Part shown: piece by piece, positions 53,186 through 61,956 of the stretch
Layout: each line of letters starts with the position of its first letter
Numbering within the stretch: the stretch's first letter is position 1
Assembly (NCBI RefSeq): GCF_017638545.1
Contig: NZ_CP072110.1
Coordinates: 2,356,001 to 2,420,000, forward strand
Direction of reading: 5' to 3'
Source: Psychrosphaera ytuae
Lineage (GTDB): Bacteria; Pseudomonadota; Gammaproteobacteria; Enterobacterales; Alteromonadaceae
Length of the DNA: 64,000 bases
Notes under the pieces: model-generated
Database searches by the model: none
Told to the model about the DNA's origin: nothing
What the model saw: the letters and a program-made list of their open reading frames with translations, nothing else
Made by a program: the position numbers and the translations under genes

Positions 53186-53234
53186 GGCGAGTCTGTCTAG
53201 CAAATCAATTCCGTAGATTTAGGTCCCAAAATTC

Positions 53235-54635
53235 ATGGCAAAGTCATCGTACAAACCGTCGAAAGAACAACAGCAACAGGTTGATTCACTCAAGGTTCCA
53301 CCGCATTCAATCGAAGCCGAACAATCGGTATTAGGTGGTTTGATGTTGGACAATAATGCTTGGGACCGTGTCGCCGAAAAAGTGGTTAAAGACGACTTTT
53401 ACCTACGTCAGCACAGAGCTATTTTTGCTGCAATGGCGTCATTAATGACGCAAAACAACCCAATTGATTTGATTACTGTTTCGGAAGCACTCGAAAAAGA
53501 TAAACAACTTGAAGATGTTGGTGGTTTTGCTTATCTGGGTGAGATTGCTAAAAATACACCGAGTGCAGCCAATATTGTTGCCTATGCAGAAATCGTACGC
53601 GAACGTGCAGTTGTCAGAGAGTTGATCGGCACCGCAAATGAAGTTGCTGACGCCTGTTACAACCCAGAAGGCAGAAGTTCTGAAGAACTATTAGATTTTG
53701 CAGAATCACGAGTCTTTAAAATTGCTGAGCAACGTGAAAACGCCAATGATGGCCCAAAAGACCTCAACTCCATTTTGACTTCAACGGTAGACAAAATCGA
53801 AGAGCTAATGCGTACCGATAATGACGGTATTACCGGCTTAACGAGTGGATTCCAAGACCTAGATAAGATGACCAGTGGTTTCCAACCGTCGGATTTGATC
53901 ATTGTTGCCGCTCGTCCTTCGATGGGTAAAACCACCTTTGCGATGAACTTAGTCGAAACAGCAGCCTTAACGTCAGACAAACCTGCGTTAGTGTTTAGTT
54001 TGGAGATGCCTGCTGATTCGATCATGATGAGGATGTTGGCATCACTTGGTCGTATTGACCAAACGAAAGTTCGTACAGGTAACCTTGATGATGAGGATTG
54101 GGCTCGACTGGCGAGTACATTGGGCATAATGCAAGAAAAGGGTAAGTTATACATTGATGATTCATCAGGTCTAACACCGACAGAAGTGCGTTCACGTGCA
54201 CGTCGAATTGCTCGAGAACACGGTGGTTTGTCTATGATCATGATCGACTACCTACAGCTAATGCGCTCTCCAGAATTCAAAGATAACCGTACGTTAGAAA
54301 TTGCCGATATCTCTGCATCATTAAAAGCACTAGCAAAAGAATTAAATATTCCAGTCATTGCACTGGCTCAGCTTAACCGTGGCCTAGAGCAACGTGCCGA
54401 TAAACGCCCAGTTAACTCAGACCTTCGTGAATCTGGTTCAATCGAGCAAGACGCCGATTTGATCATGTTTATTTACCGTGATGAGGTATATCACGAAGAT
54501 TCAGCAGATAAAGGCACCGCAGAAATTATCATAGGTAAACACCGAAATGGTCCTATCGGACGTATTCGCTTAACGACTCAATTGCATTATTCTCGATTTG
54601 ATAACTATGCTGGCAACGCATTCATCGAGGATTAA
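53235..54635 (+). CDS. dnaB: replicative DNA helicase DnaB
   Basis: Hexameric 5'-3' helicase of 466 residues at the replication fork. The N-terminal collar domain starts near PHSIEAEQSVLGGLMLDN. The RecA-like motor has Walker A ARPSMGKTT (about residue 229), Walker B SMIMIDYLQLM and the arginine-finger region LNRGLEQRADKRP. There is no intein. It lies directly upstream of alr with an eight-base gap, as in many gammaproteobacteria. Confidence 0.98.
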   Translation: MAKSSYKPSKEQQQQVDSLKVPPHSIEAEQSVLGGLMLDNNAWDRVAEKVVKDDFYLRQHRAIFAAMASLMTQNNPIDLITVSEALEKDKQLEDVGGFAYLGEIAKNTPSAANIVAYAEIVRERAVVRELIGTANEVADACYNPEGRSSEELLDFAESRVFKIAEQRENANDGPKDLNSILTSTVDKIEELMRTDNDGITGLTSGFQDLDKMTSGFQPSDLIIVAARPSMGKTTFAMNLVETAALTSDKPALVFSLEMPADSIMMRMLASLGRIDQTKVRTGNLDDEDWARLASTLGIMQEKGKLYIDDSSGLTPTEVRSRARRIAREHGGLSMIMIDYLQLMRSPEFKDNRTLEIADISASLKALAKELNIPVIALAQLNRGLEQRADKRPVNSDLRESGSIEQDADLIMFIYRDEVYHEDSADKGTAEIIIGKHRNGPIGRIRLTTQLHYSRFDNYAGNAFIED

Positions 54636-54643
54636 TCGCAGAA

Positions 54644-55747
54644 ATGAAAATAGCCGTTGCCGAGATTAACCTAGGTGCAATTCAGCACAACTTAAAAGTC
54701 GTAAAAAAACACGCGCCAAATAGTAAAGTGTTAGCTATGTTAAAAGCTAATGCCTATGGTCATGGCACAACTCAAATTGCCATGGCACTAAACGAGGCGG
54801 ACGCATTTGGGGTTGCTCGTTTGAGTGAGGCCGTAGCGTTAAGAGCTGCCGGGATAACTAAGCCCATCGTTTTGCTTGAAGGTTTTTTTGAAGCAGGCGA
54901 ATTACATATCATTGCAAATTTGGGATTAGATACTGTTTTGCATACGCAGGCCCAGTTAGAAAGCTTTTTGGCAGCGGATTTACCTCGTTCAATTCGTGTG
55001 TGGCTTAAAGTCGATACAGGGATGAACCGTTTAGGCATTCGACCTGAAGAGGTTTCCTCAGCAATGAGTAGTCTGAAAGGCCATACTAACGTACTAGGCA
55101 CACCTATTCTAATGAGTCATTTTGGTTGTGCTGATGAAGTACACCATCCTTTAAATCAGCAACAATTTGCTTTATTTACTGAGCTTTTAGAGCAGCATCA
55201 AGGCGAATCATCATTTGCTAATTCTGCGGCTATATTATCTTTACCTGACTCACACCAAGATTGGGTTAGACCAGGCATCATGCTGTATGGGGTATCTCCT
55301 ATTGAAGCGACTTCGGCCATTGATTTTGGTCTGATGCCAGCGATGACATTAAAGTCGAGCGTTATTGCTGTAAGAGACATCAAAGAAGGTGAGACGGTCG
55401 GTTATGGGGCGACTTGGACCGCTAAAAAAGACACTCGCCTAGCTGTCATTGCGATAGGATATGGTGATGGTTACCCACGAAATGCAAGAAACGGCACCCC
55501 TGTAGTGATTAATAATGATACATATTACTTGGCGGGACGCGTCTCAATGGATATGATTAGCGTAGAAATAGGTACGCAATCTAACGTAAAAGTTGGAGAC
55601 GAAGCTATACTTTGGGGAGAGGTGTTACCCATAGAATATATAGCAGAGCATGCTGAAACCGTTCCTTACGAGCTACTTTGTGGTGTTACAGGGCGAGTTG
55701 AAAAGCAGTTTTTACAGGGTGTAAATGAAGTTAAAAATCAACCATGA
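54644..55747 (+). CDS. alr: alanine racemase
   Basis: PLP enzyme interconverting L- and D-alanine for peptidoglycan. The PLP lysine is in AMLKANAYGHG (about residue 36). The second catalytic residue is the tyrosine in ETVGYGATW (about residue 258), with IGYGDGYPRN and GRVSMDMISVEIG nearby. Length (367) is typical of Alr/DadX. The last 23 bases overlap the following PAS-GGDEF gene. Confidence 0.97.
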   Translation: MKIAVAEINLGAIQHNLKVVKKHAPNSKVLAMLKANAYGHGTTQIAMALNEADAFGVARLSEAVALRAAGITKPIVLLEGFFEAGELHIIANLGLDTVLHTQAQLESFLAADLPRSIRVWLKVDTGMNRLGIRPEEVSSAMSSLKGHTNVLGTPILMSHFGCADEVHHPLNQQQFALFTELLEQHQGESSFANSAAILSLPDSHQDWVRPGIMLYGVSPIEATSAIDFGLMPAMTLKSSVIAVRDIKEGETVGYGATWTAKKDTRLAVIAIGYGDGYPRNARNGTPVVINNDTYYLAGRVSMDMISVEIGTQSNVKVGDEAILWGEVLPIEYIAEHAETVPYELLCGVTGRVEKQFLQGVNEVKNQP

Positions 55748-57011
55748 GCAACTACTAGATGGCCTAAGTGTCGGTATCATAGCATTTAATGTTGATGCCG
55801 AAATCACTTATGCTAACGGAAAAGCAATAGCATGGCTCGGGTTGGTTTGTGAAGTAGATTCACGGCGCTTGGTACAACCGACATGGCAAATCGTCGATAA
55901 ATTTGGTGAGCCCCTTCCATTTGAAAAATACCCGGGCTATTTAGCCGCGCACTCTGATGAGCCCATCGAAAATTATGAAATTGGCGTTTTTAATCATTTG
56001 GAAAATTGCCTGTACTGGTTTTTGTGTGATGCGTATAAATCTCCTACCGAACGAAAAGGCACTTATCACTACGTCGTGACGTTTACTAATATCACTGCAC
56101 AAAAAGAACTCATTCCGTTTAAAGAAGTAGTAGAACATGCCAATGACGCCGTGATTGTCAGTGATGCCATTGACCTTAAAGGAAGCGGACCTTCAATTGT
56201 TTATGTAAATAAAGAGTTTACGCGATTGACTGGTTATTCATATGAAGAGGCGATTGGTCGCACAACCGACATAGTTCAGGGTGAAAAGACAAGCCCAGTC
56301 GCCAAAAAGCACATTATTGAGTGCTTGAGTCAAGGTAAGCCAGTTCGGGAAGAAATCATCAATTATACAAAATCAGGCCAACCGTATTGGATTGACGTTA
56401 ATATCGTACCATTAAAAAACGACTCAGGCGTCGTCACTCACTACGCTGCAATAGAGCGTGACATCACTAAAATAAAAGACAAAGCGTTTAACTTAGAGAA
56501 ATTAGCTAAAACAGATGCTCTGACAGAAGTATTGAACAGACGTGGGTTAAATCAAGACGGTGAGCGTTTTATAAACTTGGCAAGACACAACGAAAAGTCG
56601 TTTGTTGTTGCTGTTATGGACATAGATCGATTTAAAAACGTAAACGACACTCACGGTCATGATGTAGGTGATGTCGTACTAAAATCCTTAGCCGATATTT
56701 TAGTTGATAATATCCGTACCAGAGACTTAGTGTCGCGAATGGGTGGCGAAGAGTTTGTCATCTTGCTTGAAGGGGATAGTCTACCTCTGATGATTCAAAA
56801 AATAGAAAACCTTCGACAGTTAATTGAAAAACATGTGACCATCATCAAGGATGACTTGTCTATTCAGGTCACTTGTAGCTTCGGCATTGCCGTTGCTGAG
56901 GAAGGAGTGGATTTATTAAGGCACTACCTCAAATTAGCTGATGTTGCTTTGTATCAATCAAAAAACAGCGGACGTAATAAAATATCTGTCGCTAACTACG
57001 ATCATCCTTAG
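55725..57011 (+). CDS. PAS-PAS-GGDEF diguanylate cyclase
   Basis: A 428-residue cytoplasmic protein. An N-terminal PAS-like region (LLDGLSVGIIAFNVDAEITY, residues about 8-125) is followed by a clearer PAS domain with PAC (about 132-255, FTRLTGYSYEEAIGRT and ERDITKIKDKA). The C-terminal GGDEF domain (about 265-425) has an intact GGEEF active site (about residue 339) and an RTRD inhibitory c-di-GMP site five residues before it, so it should make c-di-GMP with product inhibition. The second PAS domain has an EEAIGRTTDIVQG segment like LOV proteins but lacks the LOV cysteine. The start lies inside the 3' end of alr. Confidence 0.9.
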   Translation: MKLKINHEQLLDGLSVGIIAFNVDAEITYANGKAIAWLGLVCEVDSRRLVQPTWQIVDKFGEPLPFEKYPGYLAAHSDEPIENYEIGVFNHLENCLYWFLCDAYKSPTERKGTYHYVVTFTNITAQKELIPFKEVVEHANDAVIVSDAIDLKGSGPSIVYVNKEFTRLTGYSYEEAIGRTTDIVQGEKTSPVAKKHIIECLSQGKPVREEIINYTKSGQPYWIDVNIVPLKNDSGVVTHYAAIERDITKIKDKAFNLEKLAKTDALTEVLNRRGLNQDGERFINLARHNEKSFVVAVMDIDRFKNVNDTHGHDVGDVVLKSLADILVDNIRTRDLVSRMGGEEFVILLEGDSLPLMIQKIENLRQLIEKHVTIIKDDLSIQVTCSFGIAVAEEGVDLLRHYLKLADVALYQSKNSGRNKISVANYDHP

Positions 57012-57435
57012 GTGAGTCCATAACGACGAGGGTTGTTATAGTATTGACCTCAGGAATGTCTCCTAATACATCAGTGTGAAACTGTTTGTAGCTGGTTAAA
57101 CTCGCCGTTTCTACCCTCAGTAAGTACTCAAACGAACCGGTTACATTATGGCATTCCAATACCTCAGGCGTGCCAGCAATGGCTTGTTCAAATGCTGCCT
57201 GTGCTTGTTTAGTATGTGACGAGAGACCAACAGTGACATAGGCGATAAACTGAATCCCTAATTTTTCAGGCGCCAGAACAGCCCGATAGCCTTTTATTAT
57301 CCCTGACTTTTCGAGTTCTTGTACTCGCCTTAAACAAGCAGATGGGCTAAGCCCGACTGACTCTGCGAGCTCAGCATTGGTAATTCGACCATCTCTTTTT
57401 AAGTGTTGCAATATTCTTTCGTTTATCTTATCCAT
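56992..57435 (-). CDS. Lrp/AsnC-family transcriptional regulator
   Basis: A 147-residue regulator with an N-terminal winged helix-turn-helix (MDKINERILQHLKRDGRITNAELAESVGLSPSACLRRV) and a C-terminal RAM/AsnC ligand-binding domain (GTPEVLECHNVTGSFEYLLRV). A longer frame to 57504 exists but the family start MDKINERIL is preferred. It is divergent from a LysE-type exporter, the classic arrangement of an amino-acid-responsive regulator and its target. Its 3' end overlaps the convergent PAS-GGDEF gene by 20 bases. Confidence 0.9.
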   Translation of the reverse strand: MDKINERILQHLKRDGRITNAELAESVGLSPSACLRRVQELEKSGIIKGYRAVLAPEKLGIQFIAYVTVGLSSHTKQAQAAFEQAIAGTPEVLECHNVTGSFEYLLRVETASLTSYKQFHTDVLGDIPEVNTITTLVVMDSPKDDRS

Positions 57436-57456
57436 AGTCGTGCTTAATTGTGTTTT

Positions 57457-57473
57457 TTGTTGCCTTTCAACAA
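57457..57473. promoter_or_regulatory. operator candidate between lrp-type gene and lysE-type gene
   Basis: Perfect inverted repeat TTGTTG-CCTTT-CAACAA in the 108-base divergent region, 21 bases from the regulator start. Size and AT-richness suit an Lrp-family dimer, but it does not match the E. coli Lrp consensus closely. Confidence 0.35.
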
Positions 57474-57543
57474 TAAACGCAAGCACCTTGCGACGCCAAT
57501 CCAATAAACTATCTAGCGTTAAATAATTAAGCAGAGAACAGTA

Positions 57544-58140
57544 ATGACCTTTGAAATGATAACCGCACTTATGGTGTTCGCTTTGGTGTCGTCAATAACA
57601 CCAGGACCCAATAATTTGATGTTGATGAGCTCAGGTGCAACTTTTGGTATTAAACGCACACTTCCTCATTTGATGGGCGTAGCGCTCGGTTTTAGTTTTA
57701 TGTTGTTGATGGTAGGAGTTGGTGTCGTTCAGTTATTTAATATGTGGCCGTCAAGCTATCTGATCCTCAAAGTATTTAGTGTTATTTACCTGTTATATTT
57801 GGCTTACAAAATAGCCAATAGTAGTAAAGCTTCAGAGCATGACGCATCAGGAACACCGATGACCTTCATGCAAGCCGTGCTGTTTCAGTGGGTTAACCCA
57901 AAAGCTTGGACGATGGCTTTAACTGCAGTGAGTGTGTATGCTCCTGACAAGGCGATTTTAACTATTGTTTACGTGTCATTTATTTTCTTCTTAATGAATC
58001 TACCTTCTGTCAGTCTTTGGGCCATGATGGGTCATAAATTGCGTCGTTTATTGGAAGAGCCCAAAACATTATTGTTATTTAACCGCATAATGGCGTTATT
58101 ATTAGTCATCTCTTTGATTCCGGTATTAATTCCCGTTTAA
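57544..58140 (+). CDS. LysE/RhtB-family amino acid exporter
   Basis: A 198-residue membrane protein with about six helices. The N-terminal SSITPGPNNLMLMSSGATFG is the family signature, and FLQWVNPKAW-like sequence (here LFQWVNPKAWTMAL) lies near the middle. Members export amino acids such as lysine, threonine or homoserine lactone. The divergent Lrp-type regulator suggests induction by an amino acid. Substrate not predictable. Confidence 0.9.
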   Translation: MTFEMITALMVFALVSSITPGPNNLMLMSSGATFGIKRTLPHLMGVALGFSFMLLMVGVGVVQLFNMWPSSYLILKVFSVIYLLYLAYKIANSSKASEHDASGTPMTFMQAVLFQWVNPKAWTMALTAVSVYAPDKAILTIVYVSFIFFLMNLPSVSLWAMMGHKLRRLLEEPKTLLLFNRIMALLLVISLIPVLIPV

Positions 58141-58152
58141 TAGGAATAGTAA

Positions 58153-59298
58153 ATGATAACGACGTATTGGGCCCCTCGCTTTTTTGATGGTGAATCTATC
58201 CTCCATAACGTGTTGTTCTGCCTTGATGACCAGAAAGTCGTTACTCTTGAAGCCGGTAAGGCACTGACTTCGATAAAGCTCCCCCCTTCTGATGTACAAA
58301 TATTGGAAGGTATTGTCTCTCCAGCCTTTATTGACCTACAAATAAATGGCGGTGGTGGTGTATTGTTCAATAACACGCCAACACCGGAAGGACTAAATAA
58401 AATCAGCTTGGCTCATCAGCAATATGGTACGTACTATTACTTACCAACCGTCATTACTGATGACGTAGCGATCATGGAGCAGGCGGCCGACGCAGTTGCA
58501 AACCAGATAAAAAGCAGTGATCCTCAAATTCTTGGGATCCACTTTGAAGGGCCACATATTAGCCAACCTAAAAAAGGGGTTCACCCTGCACAGCATGTAA
58601 GGGGCTTTTCGGAGCGAGAGCGGGCTATTTATCAACGCATGGATTTAGGCATCAAAAAAATCACTGTCGCACCCGAATCAGTGTCTCCTGACGATTTGGC
58701 TTTTTTGAGACAAAATCATTGGCACGTTGCAATAGGTCATACAAACAGTACTGCAAAACAGATTAAACCCTTGTTAGATCAAGGTGCATCTGGGTTTACG
58801 CATTTATTTAATGCAATGTCACAAATAACCGGCCGAGAACCAGGAGCGGTGGGGGTGGCATTATCGAGAAAAGACGCGTTCGCCGGAATAATCTTAGATG
58901 GCCATCATGTCGACTACGACAATGCTCGATTGGCTTGGACCATTAAAAATGAAAACAAAAAGACCCATGACCAACGACTTTTCCTGGTGTCGGACGCAAT
59001 GGCGACGGTAGGAAGTAACGACGCTAGGTTTAACTTATTTGGCACAGACATCAAAGTGTTTGAAGGAAAGTTAACGACTGAAGATGGAACCTTAGCAGGA
59101 GCCCATTTAACCTTGTTAGAATCGGTTAAAAATGCGGTGCTCGAACTGGACATTAATATTAACGATGCGCTAAAAATGGCAACCACAATACCAGCTAACT
59201 TTATTCATAGTGAATTGGCATTACCTGTGAGAATAGGGGATCAACGCCAGCTTATCCATTTAGATGATAAACGGTGGCAAGCAACCTTATTGAGTTAG
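58153..59298 (+). CDS. nagA: N-acetylglucosamine-6-phosphate deacetylase NagA
   Basis: Amidohydrolase of 381 residues converting GlcNAc-6-phosphate to glucosamine-6-phosphate. Visible family segments are FIDLQINGGGG, GIHFEGPHISQPKKGVHP (metal-binding Glu), VAIGHTNST (His), THLFNAMSQITGREPGAVG (His) and LVSDAMA (catalytic Asp). It stands 12 bases after the LysE gene, away from any nagB, nagE or chitinase gene in this window, so the usual nag context is missing. Confidence 0.93.
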   Translation: MITTYWAPRFFDGESILHNVLFCLDDQKVVTLEAGKALTSIKLPPSDVQILEGIVSPAFIDLQINGGGGVLFNNTPTPEGLNKISLAHQQYGTYYYLPTVITDDVAIMEQAADAVANQIKSSDPQILGIHFEGPHISQPKKGVHPAQHVRGFSERERAIYQRMDLGIKKITVAPESVSPDDLAFLRQNHWHVAIGHTNSTAKQIKPLLDQGASGFTHLFNAMSQITGREPGAVGVALSRKDAFAGIILDGHHVDYDNARLAWTIKNENKKTHDQRLFLVSDAMATVGSNDARFNLFGTDIKVFEGKLTTEDGTLAGAHLTLLESVKNAVLELDININDALKMATTIPANFIHSELALPVRIGDQRQLIHLDDKRWQATLLS

Positions 59299-59401
59299 TG
59301 TGGTTACGCTTTTTTACATTTGACCAAGGAACTAAGTGCTAAAGTTAGGGTCTGTTTATTAGCTTATACAACAGATTAATTCGCAAATCAGGGAGAAAAC
59401 G

Positions 59402-60325
59402 ATGTTCCGTAAAAAGTGGTCACAAGATGCGTTGAAACATGTCGCTTTTAAGGCTAAATACTTAATGGCCAATAGCTCCAAATATACCCTTGCACTGTGT
59501 TTGGTTATATCTTCAGGTGCGAGCTTTGCATCCAATGAGGATAGTTTGGAACAACCCAACAAAAGCACTTCTCCTCTAGAAAAACTCAAGTTAGTACTGT
59601 CCGAAGTCACCACCAATCAGCCTATTGCTGGTGAATTGCAAGTTTCTTTCAAAGATATCGAAGAGTTTGATGGTGAACCGCGAGAGTCTGTTGGTTCGGT
59701 TGGCTTTTTTATTCAGGAAGATCAAAAAGGCTTAACCATTTCCTATGACAAACAAGTCACAGAAGCAATCAAGGTAGAAACCGCCGCCCGTGTCGTCGAT
59801 GAAGAAGTCGAAACTCCAACAATAGATGCGATACGAGAAGTAGGGACGACTCGAATAAACAGTATTTTATCGCCTATTTCATCTATTAATACGTATTTAT
59901 CACCAGCGACATTAACCCGTGTAGAGTCTATAGAAAACGAACAACAAGCGCTGACCAAAATGTATTTTTCGATGCCTGTAGAATCTTTTATCCGAGATAA
60001 ACAAGTACGTAAATACGTCGACAATTTTGAAGGGGAGCTGGTCATTACAACCAATGAGCAAGGCGTTCCTGTTGAAATGACAACGACCTTTGAAGGCAGT
60101 GGACGTGCTTACATCTTTTTTAAAATGAAAGCTGCTGGTGGATCTATCAATCGATATGAGTTGGTAGACGGCCGATTAGTAATGACTTTCAGCGAGCGCT
60201 TTAATTCATTTGATTCAACATTTGGCAAGGGTGAGAATAGTTCTGTTTTTCTATTCTCACCATTAAAAACCAAACCGAACGACTCTGACTACTTAGCCAA
60301 AACGTCAAACGATACTTCTATGTAA
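59402..60325 (+). CDS. uncharacterised secreted protein
   Basis: A 307-residue protein that I do not recognise. The start has a GGGAGA ribosome-binding site; the signal peptide has an unusually long n-region (about 28 residues) before the core TLALCLVISSGASFA. An ATG at 59465 would give a standard signal but has no ribosome-binding site. The mature part contains no cysteine and alternates charged helical-looking stretches with beta-like segments (YVDNFEGELVITTNEQGVPVEMTTTFEG). Two related-looking segments mention EVTTNQPIAGELQVS and FEGELVITTNEQG. Its last 37 bases overlap the convergent cheX gene, and no terminator separates them. Confidence 0.7.
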   Translation: MFRKKWSQDALKHVAFKAKYLMANSSKYTLALCLVISSGASFASNEDSLEQPNKSTSPLEKLKLVLSEVTTNQPIAGELQVSFKDIEEFDGEPRESVGSVGFFIQEDQKGLTISYDKQVTEAIKVETAARVVDEEVETPTIDAIREVGTTRINSILSPISSINTYLSPATLTRVESIENEQQALTKMYFSMPVESFIRDKQVRKYVDNFEGELVITTNEQGVPVEMTTTFEGSGRAYIFFKMKAAGGSINRYELVDGRLVMTFSERFNSFDSTFGKGENSSVFLFSPLKTKPNDSDYLAKTSNDTSM

Positions 60326-60762
60326 GCGTTGCCCGATTCGGACGTGAAAGGAATGATAAGTGTTGCGCCTTCACACTGATGGCTGATGGTATGGTCTTTA
60401 CCTGACACTATGGTCGGGGTGGCCATATCAAACTCGTAGCCCTTATCACCTAAAATATTTTTAGCGCCACCGGTAACCATATTGGTAATCTCGCCTACCA
60501 TGTCAGTGACTTCATCATTGATTTTGTCTGGACGTTCACCCAGCATTTTTTCCATGATTGACAGTGCTAAAGATTCTTGAAATGTAACGGATAAAGAGCC
60601 CTTTGTTTGAGGTCCTGCCATGCCAATAATGCCAGAAACGTCGCCTCTAGAAGTCTCTTCTTTTTTAAGACTTGGCTTTCCTGGTTCCAGTTTTGTCATC
60701 GCCATGGTCTCAAGCACGTTCATCAGTGAACTCAAAAACGGATTAATAAATTCTACGTTCAT
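60289..60762 (-). CDS. cheX: chemotaxis protein CheX
   Basis: A 157-residue CheX/CheC-family protein. It begins MNVEFINPFLSSLMNVLETMA, typical of CheX. The phosphatase motif E-x2-N is in VGEITNMVTGGAKN (about residues 88-101). CheX removes phosphate from CheY-type regulators; stand-alone CheX proteins in gammaproteobacteria may act on other response regulators. An AGAAG ribosome-binding site precedes the start. It lies on the minus strand downstream of a PAS-GGDEF gene but behind that gene's terminator. Confidence 0.88.
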   Translation of the reverse strand: MNVEFINPFLSSLMNVLETMAMTKLEPGKPSLKKEETSRGDVSGIIGMAGPQTKGSLSVTFQESLALSIMEKMLGERPDKINDEVTDMVGEITNMVTGGAKNILGDKGYEFDMATPTIVSGKDHTISHQCEGATLIIPFTSESGNAYIEVSFDVLAK

Positions 60763-60790
60763 TTTGACTTCTAAACTTATAAATTAGTTA

Positions 60791-60815
60791 AAAAAAGCAG
60801 AGGCGTTTACTCTGC
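60791..60815 (-). terminator. terminator after the minus-strand PAS-GGDEF gene
   Basis: On the minus strand: GCAGAG - 7-base loop - CTCTGC followed by six T residues, located between the diguanylate cyclase gene and cheX. Confidence 0.83.
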
Positions 60816-60858
60816 TGCACACTATAAATCTAGTCGTCTTGAGCTGATATTTCCAGAA

Positions 60859-61743
60859 CTATCGGGGAGAATTTTTACTGTTGTACATTTCTCGATCAGC
60901 AAGGCTAAGCAGCGAATCAGGATCGACTCCGTCATCAGGAAATCTTGCCGTACCAATGCTCACGCCTATCTCTATGACATTTCCAGAGAGGCTAAAAGGC
61001 TGCGTAATTGCGTGTGATACTTTATCTTTTACAGCTTCTACAACACGGTCGTCACCGTTGTCTGCAATTAAAATTACAAATTCGTCACCACCGTACCGAG
61101 CGATAATATCATCTCCGCGAATCTGTTGCTTTAATCGAGCCGCAACTAAGTTGAGTACTTTGTCACCGACAGCATGACCATGGACATCATTGACTTTTTT
61201 AAACCCATCTAAATCACAAAACAGCAGTGCAAATGAGGTTTGTTCTTCATCATCCGCAAAACATAAATCCTGGAGATGTTTATTGAGAAATAGACGATTG
61301 GGGATATTTGTCAATGCATCAGTATTAGCTGAACGAGATAACAAGCCCTCGGCTCGTTTAAACTCAGTCACATCCTTTGCGATGACAATAATACCAACGA
61401 CTTCTTTTGTGTCAGCGCTGACATGAGGTAAGTAGCTAATGTATAAATAACTGAGGTGTATGCTATTTTTAGCCTGGATCCAAGATTTAAAATGCACAGG
61501 TTTGCCGTTGCTCATGCATTTTTCGATGTTGGGTTGGATAATATCTTCGAAGGTATGGGTATCAAACACTTGTTGTGGAGTGCAACCTATGAGTTCACGG
61601 CCGTTTAAACCGTAAAAGTCAGCGTAACTTTGGCTAATGTATTGGTACTTAGACTCTTTATCAATATACGCAAATAGGTCAAGACTATGACTTAACACAG
61701 TCGTAAAGACGCCTTGCATAAAATTGAATGCACTTTCCCTCAT
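60859..61743 (-). CDS. PAS-GGDEF diguanylate cyclase
   Basis: A 294-residue cytoplasmic protein. One PAS domain (about residues 8-130; DLFAYIDKESKYQYISQSYA, then the PAC-like GIIVIAKDVTEFKRAE) is followed by a GGDEF domain (about 135-294) with DALTNIPNRLFLNKHL at its start. The active site is RYGGDEFVILI, with an RGDD inhibitory site five residues upstream. Both sites are intact, so c-di-GMP synthesis with feedback is predicted. Start ATG at the right end. Separated by a terminator from cheX. Confidence 0.9.
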   Translation of the reverse strand: MRESAFNFMQGVFTTVLSHSLDLFAYIDKESKYQYISQSYADFYGLNGRELIGCTPQQVFDTHTFEDIIQPNIEKCMSNGKPVHFKSWIQAKNSIHLSYLYISYLPHVSADTKEVVGIIVIAKDVTEFKRAEGLLSRSANTDALTNIPNRLFLNKHLQDLCFADDEEQTSFALLFCDLDGFKKVNDVHGHAVGDKVLNLVAARLKQQIRGDDIIARYGGDEFVILIADNGDDRVVEAVKDKVSHAITQPFSLSGNVIEIGVSIGTARFPDDGVDPDSLLSLADREMYNSKNSPR

Positions 61744-61864
61744 AAATCAACAGCTCCATGTTTGATCCACACTATATTAAGCAAATTCGGATAAAAATCT
61801 ACCACCAATTGTAAATAAATTAGCCTATTTTTAATTAATTCACTTTATCTTCTGCGCTTTCATG

Positions 61865-61870
61865 TATAAT
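61865..61870 (+). promoter_or_regulatory. -10 element of typA promoter
   Basis: Perfect TATAAT in the 213-base divergent gap before typA; the best -35 positions are poor. The distance to the start (86 bases) leaves a leader typical of this gene. Confidence 0.45.
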
Positions 61871-61956
61871 CCGGCGCCAGATAAAAACCCGTCGCACATT
61901 TTTTGAAATTTGTTTTAAAATTTAACGTGGCGAAACACCCTTTTTGAGGAATACAA

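Noticed and set aside
53657..54241. Long open frame on the minus strand inside dnaB
   Set aside because: Antisense to conserved helicase sequence; Ser/Arg-rich composition typical of shadow frames.
56200..56320. Blue-light LOV domain in the second PAS domain of the cyclase after alr
   Set aside because: The segment GRTTDIVQGEKTS lacks the flavin-binding cysteine and surrounding GxNCRFLQ motif.
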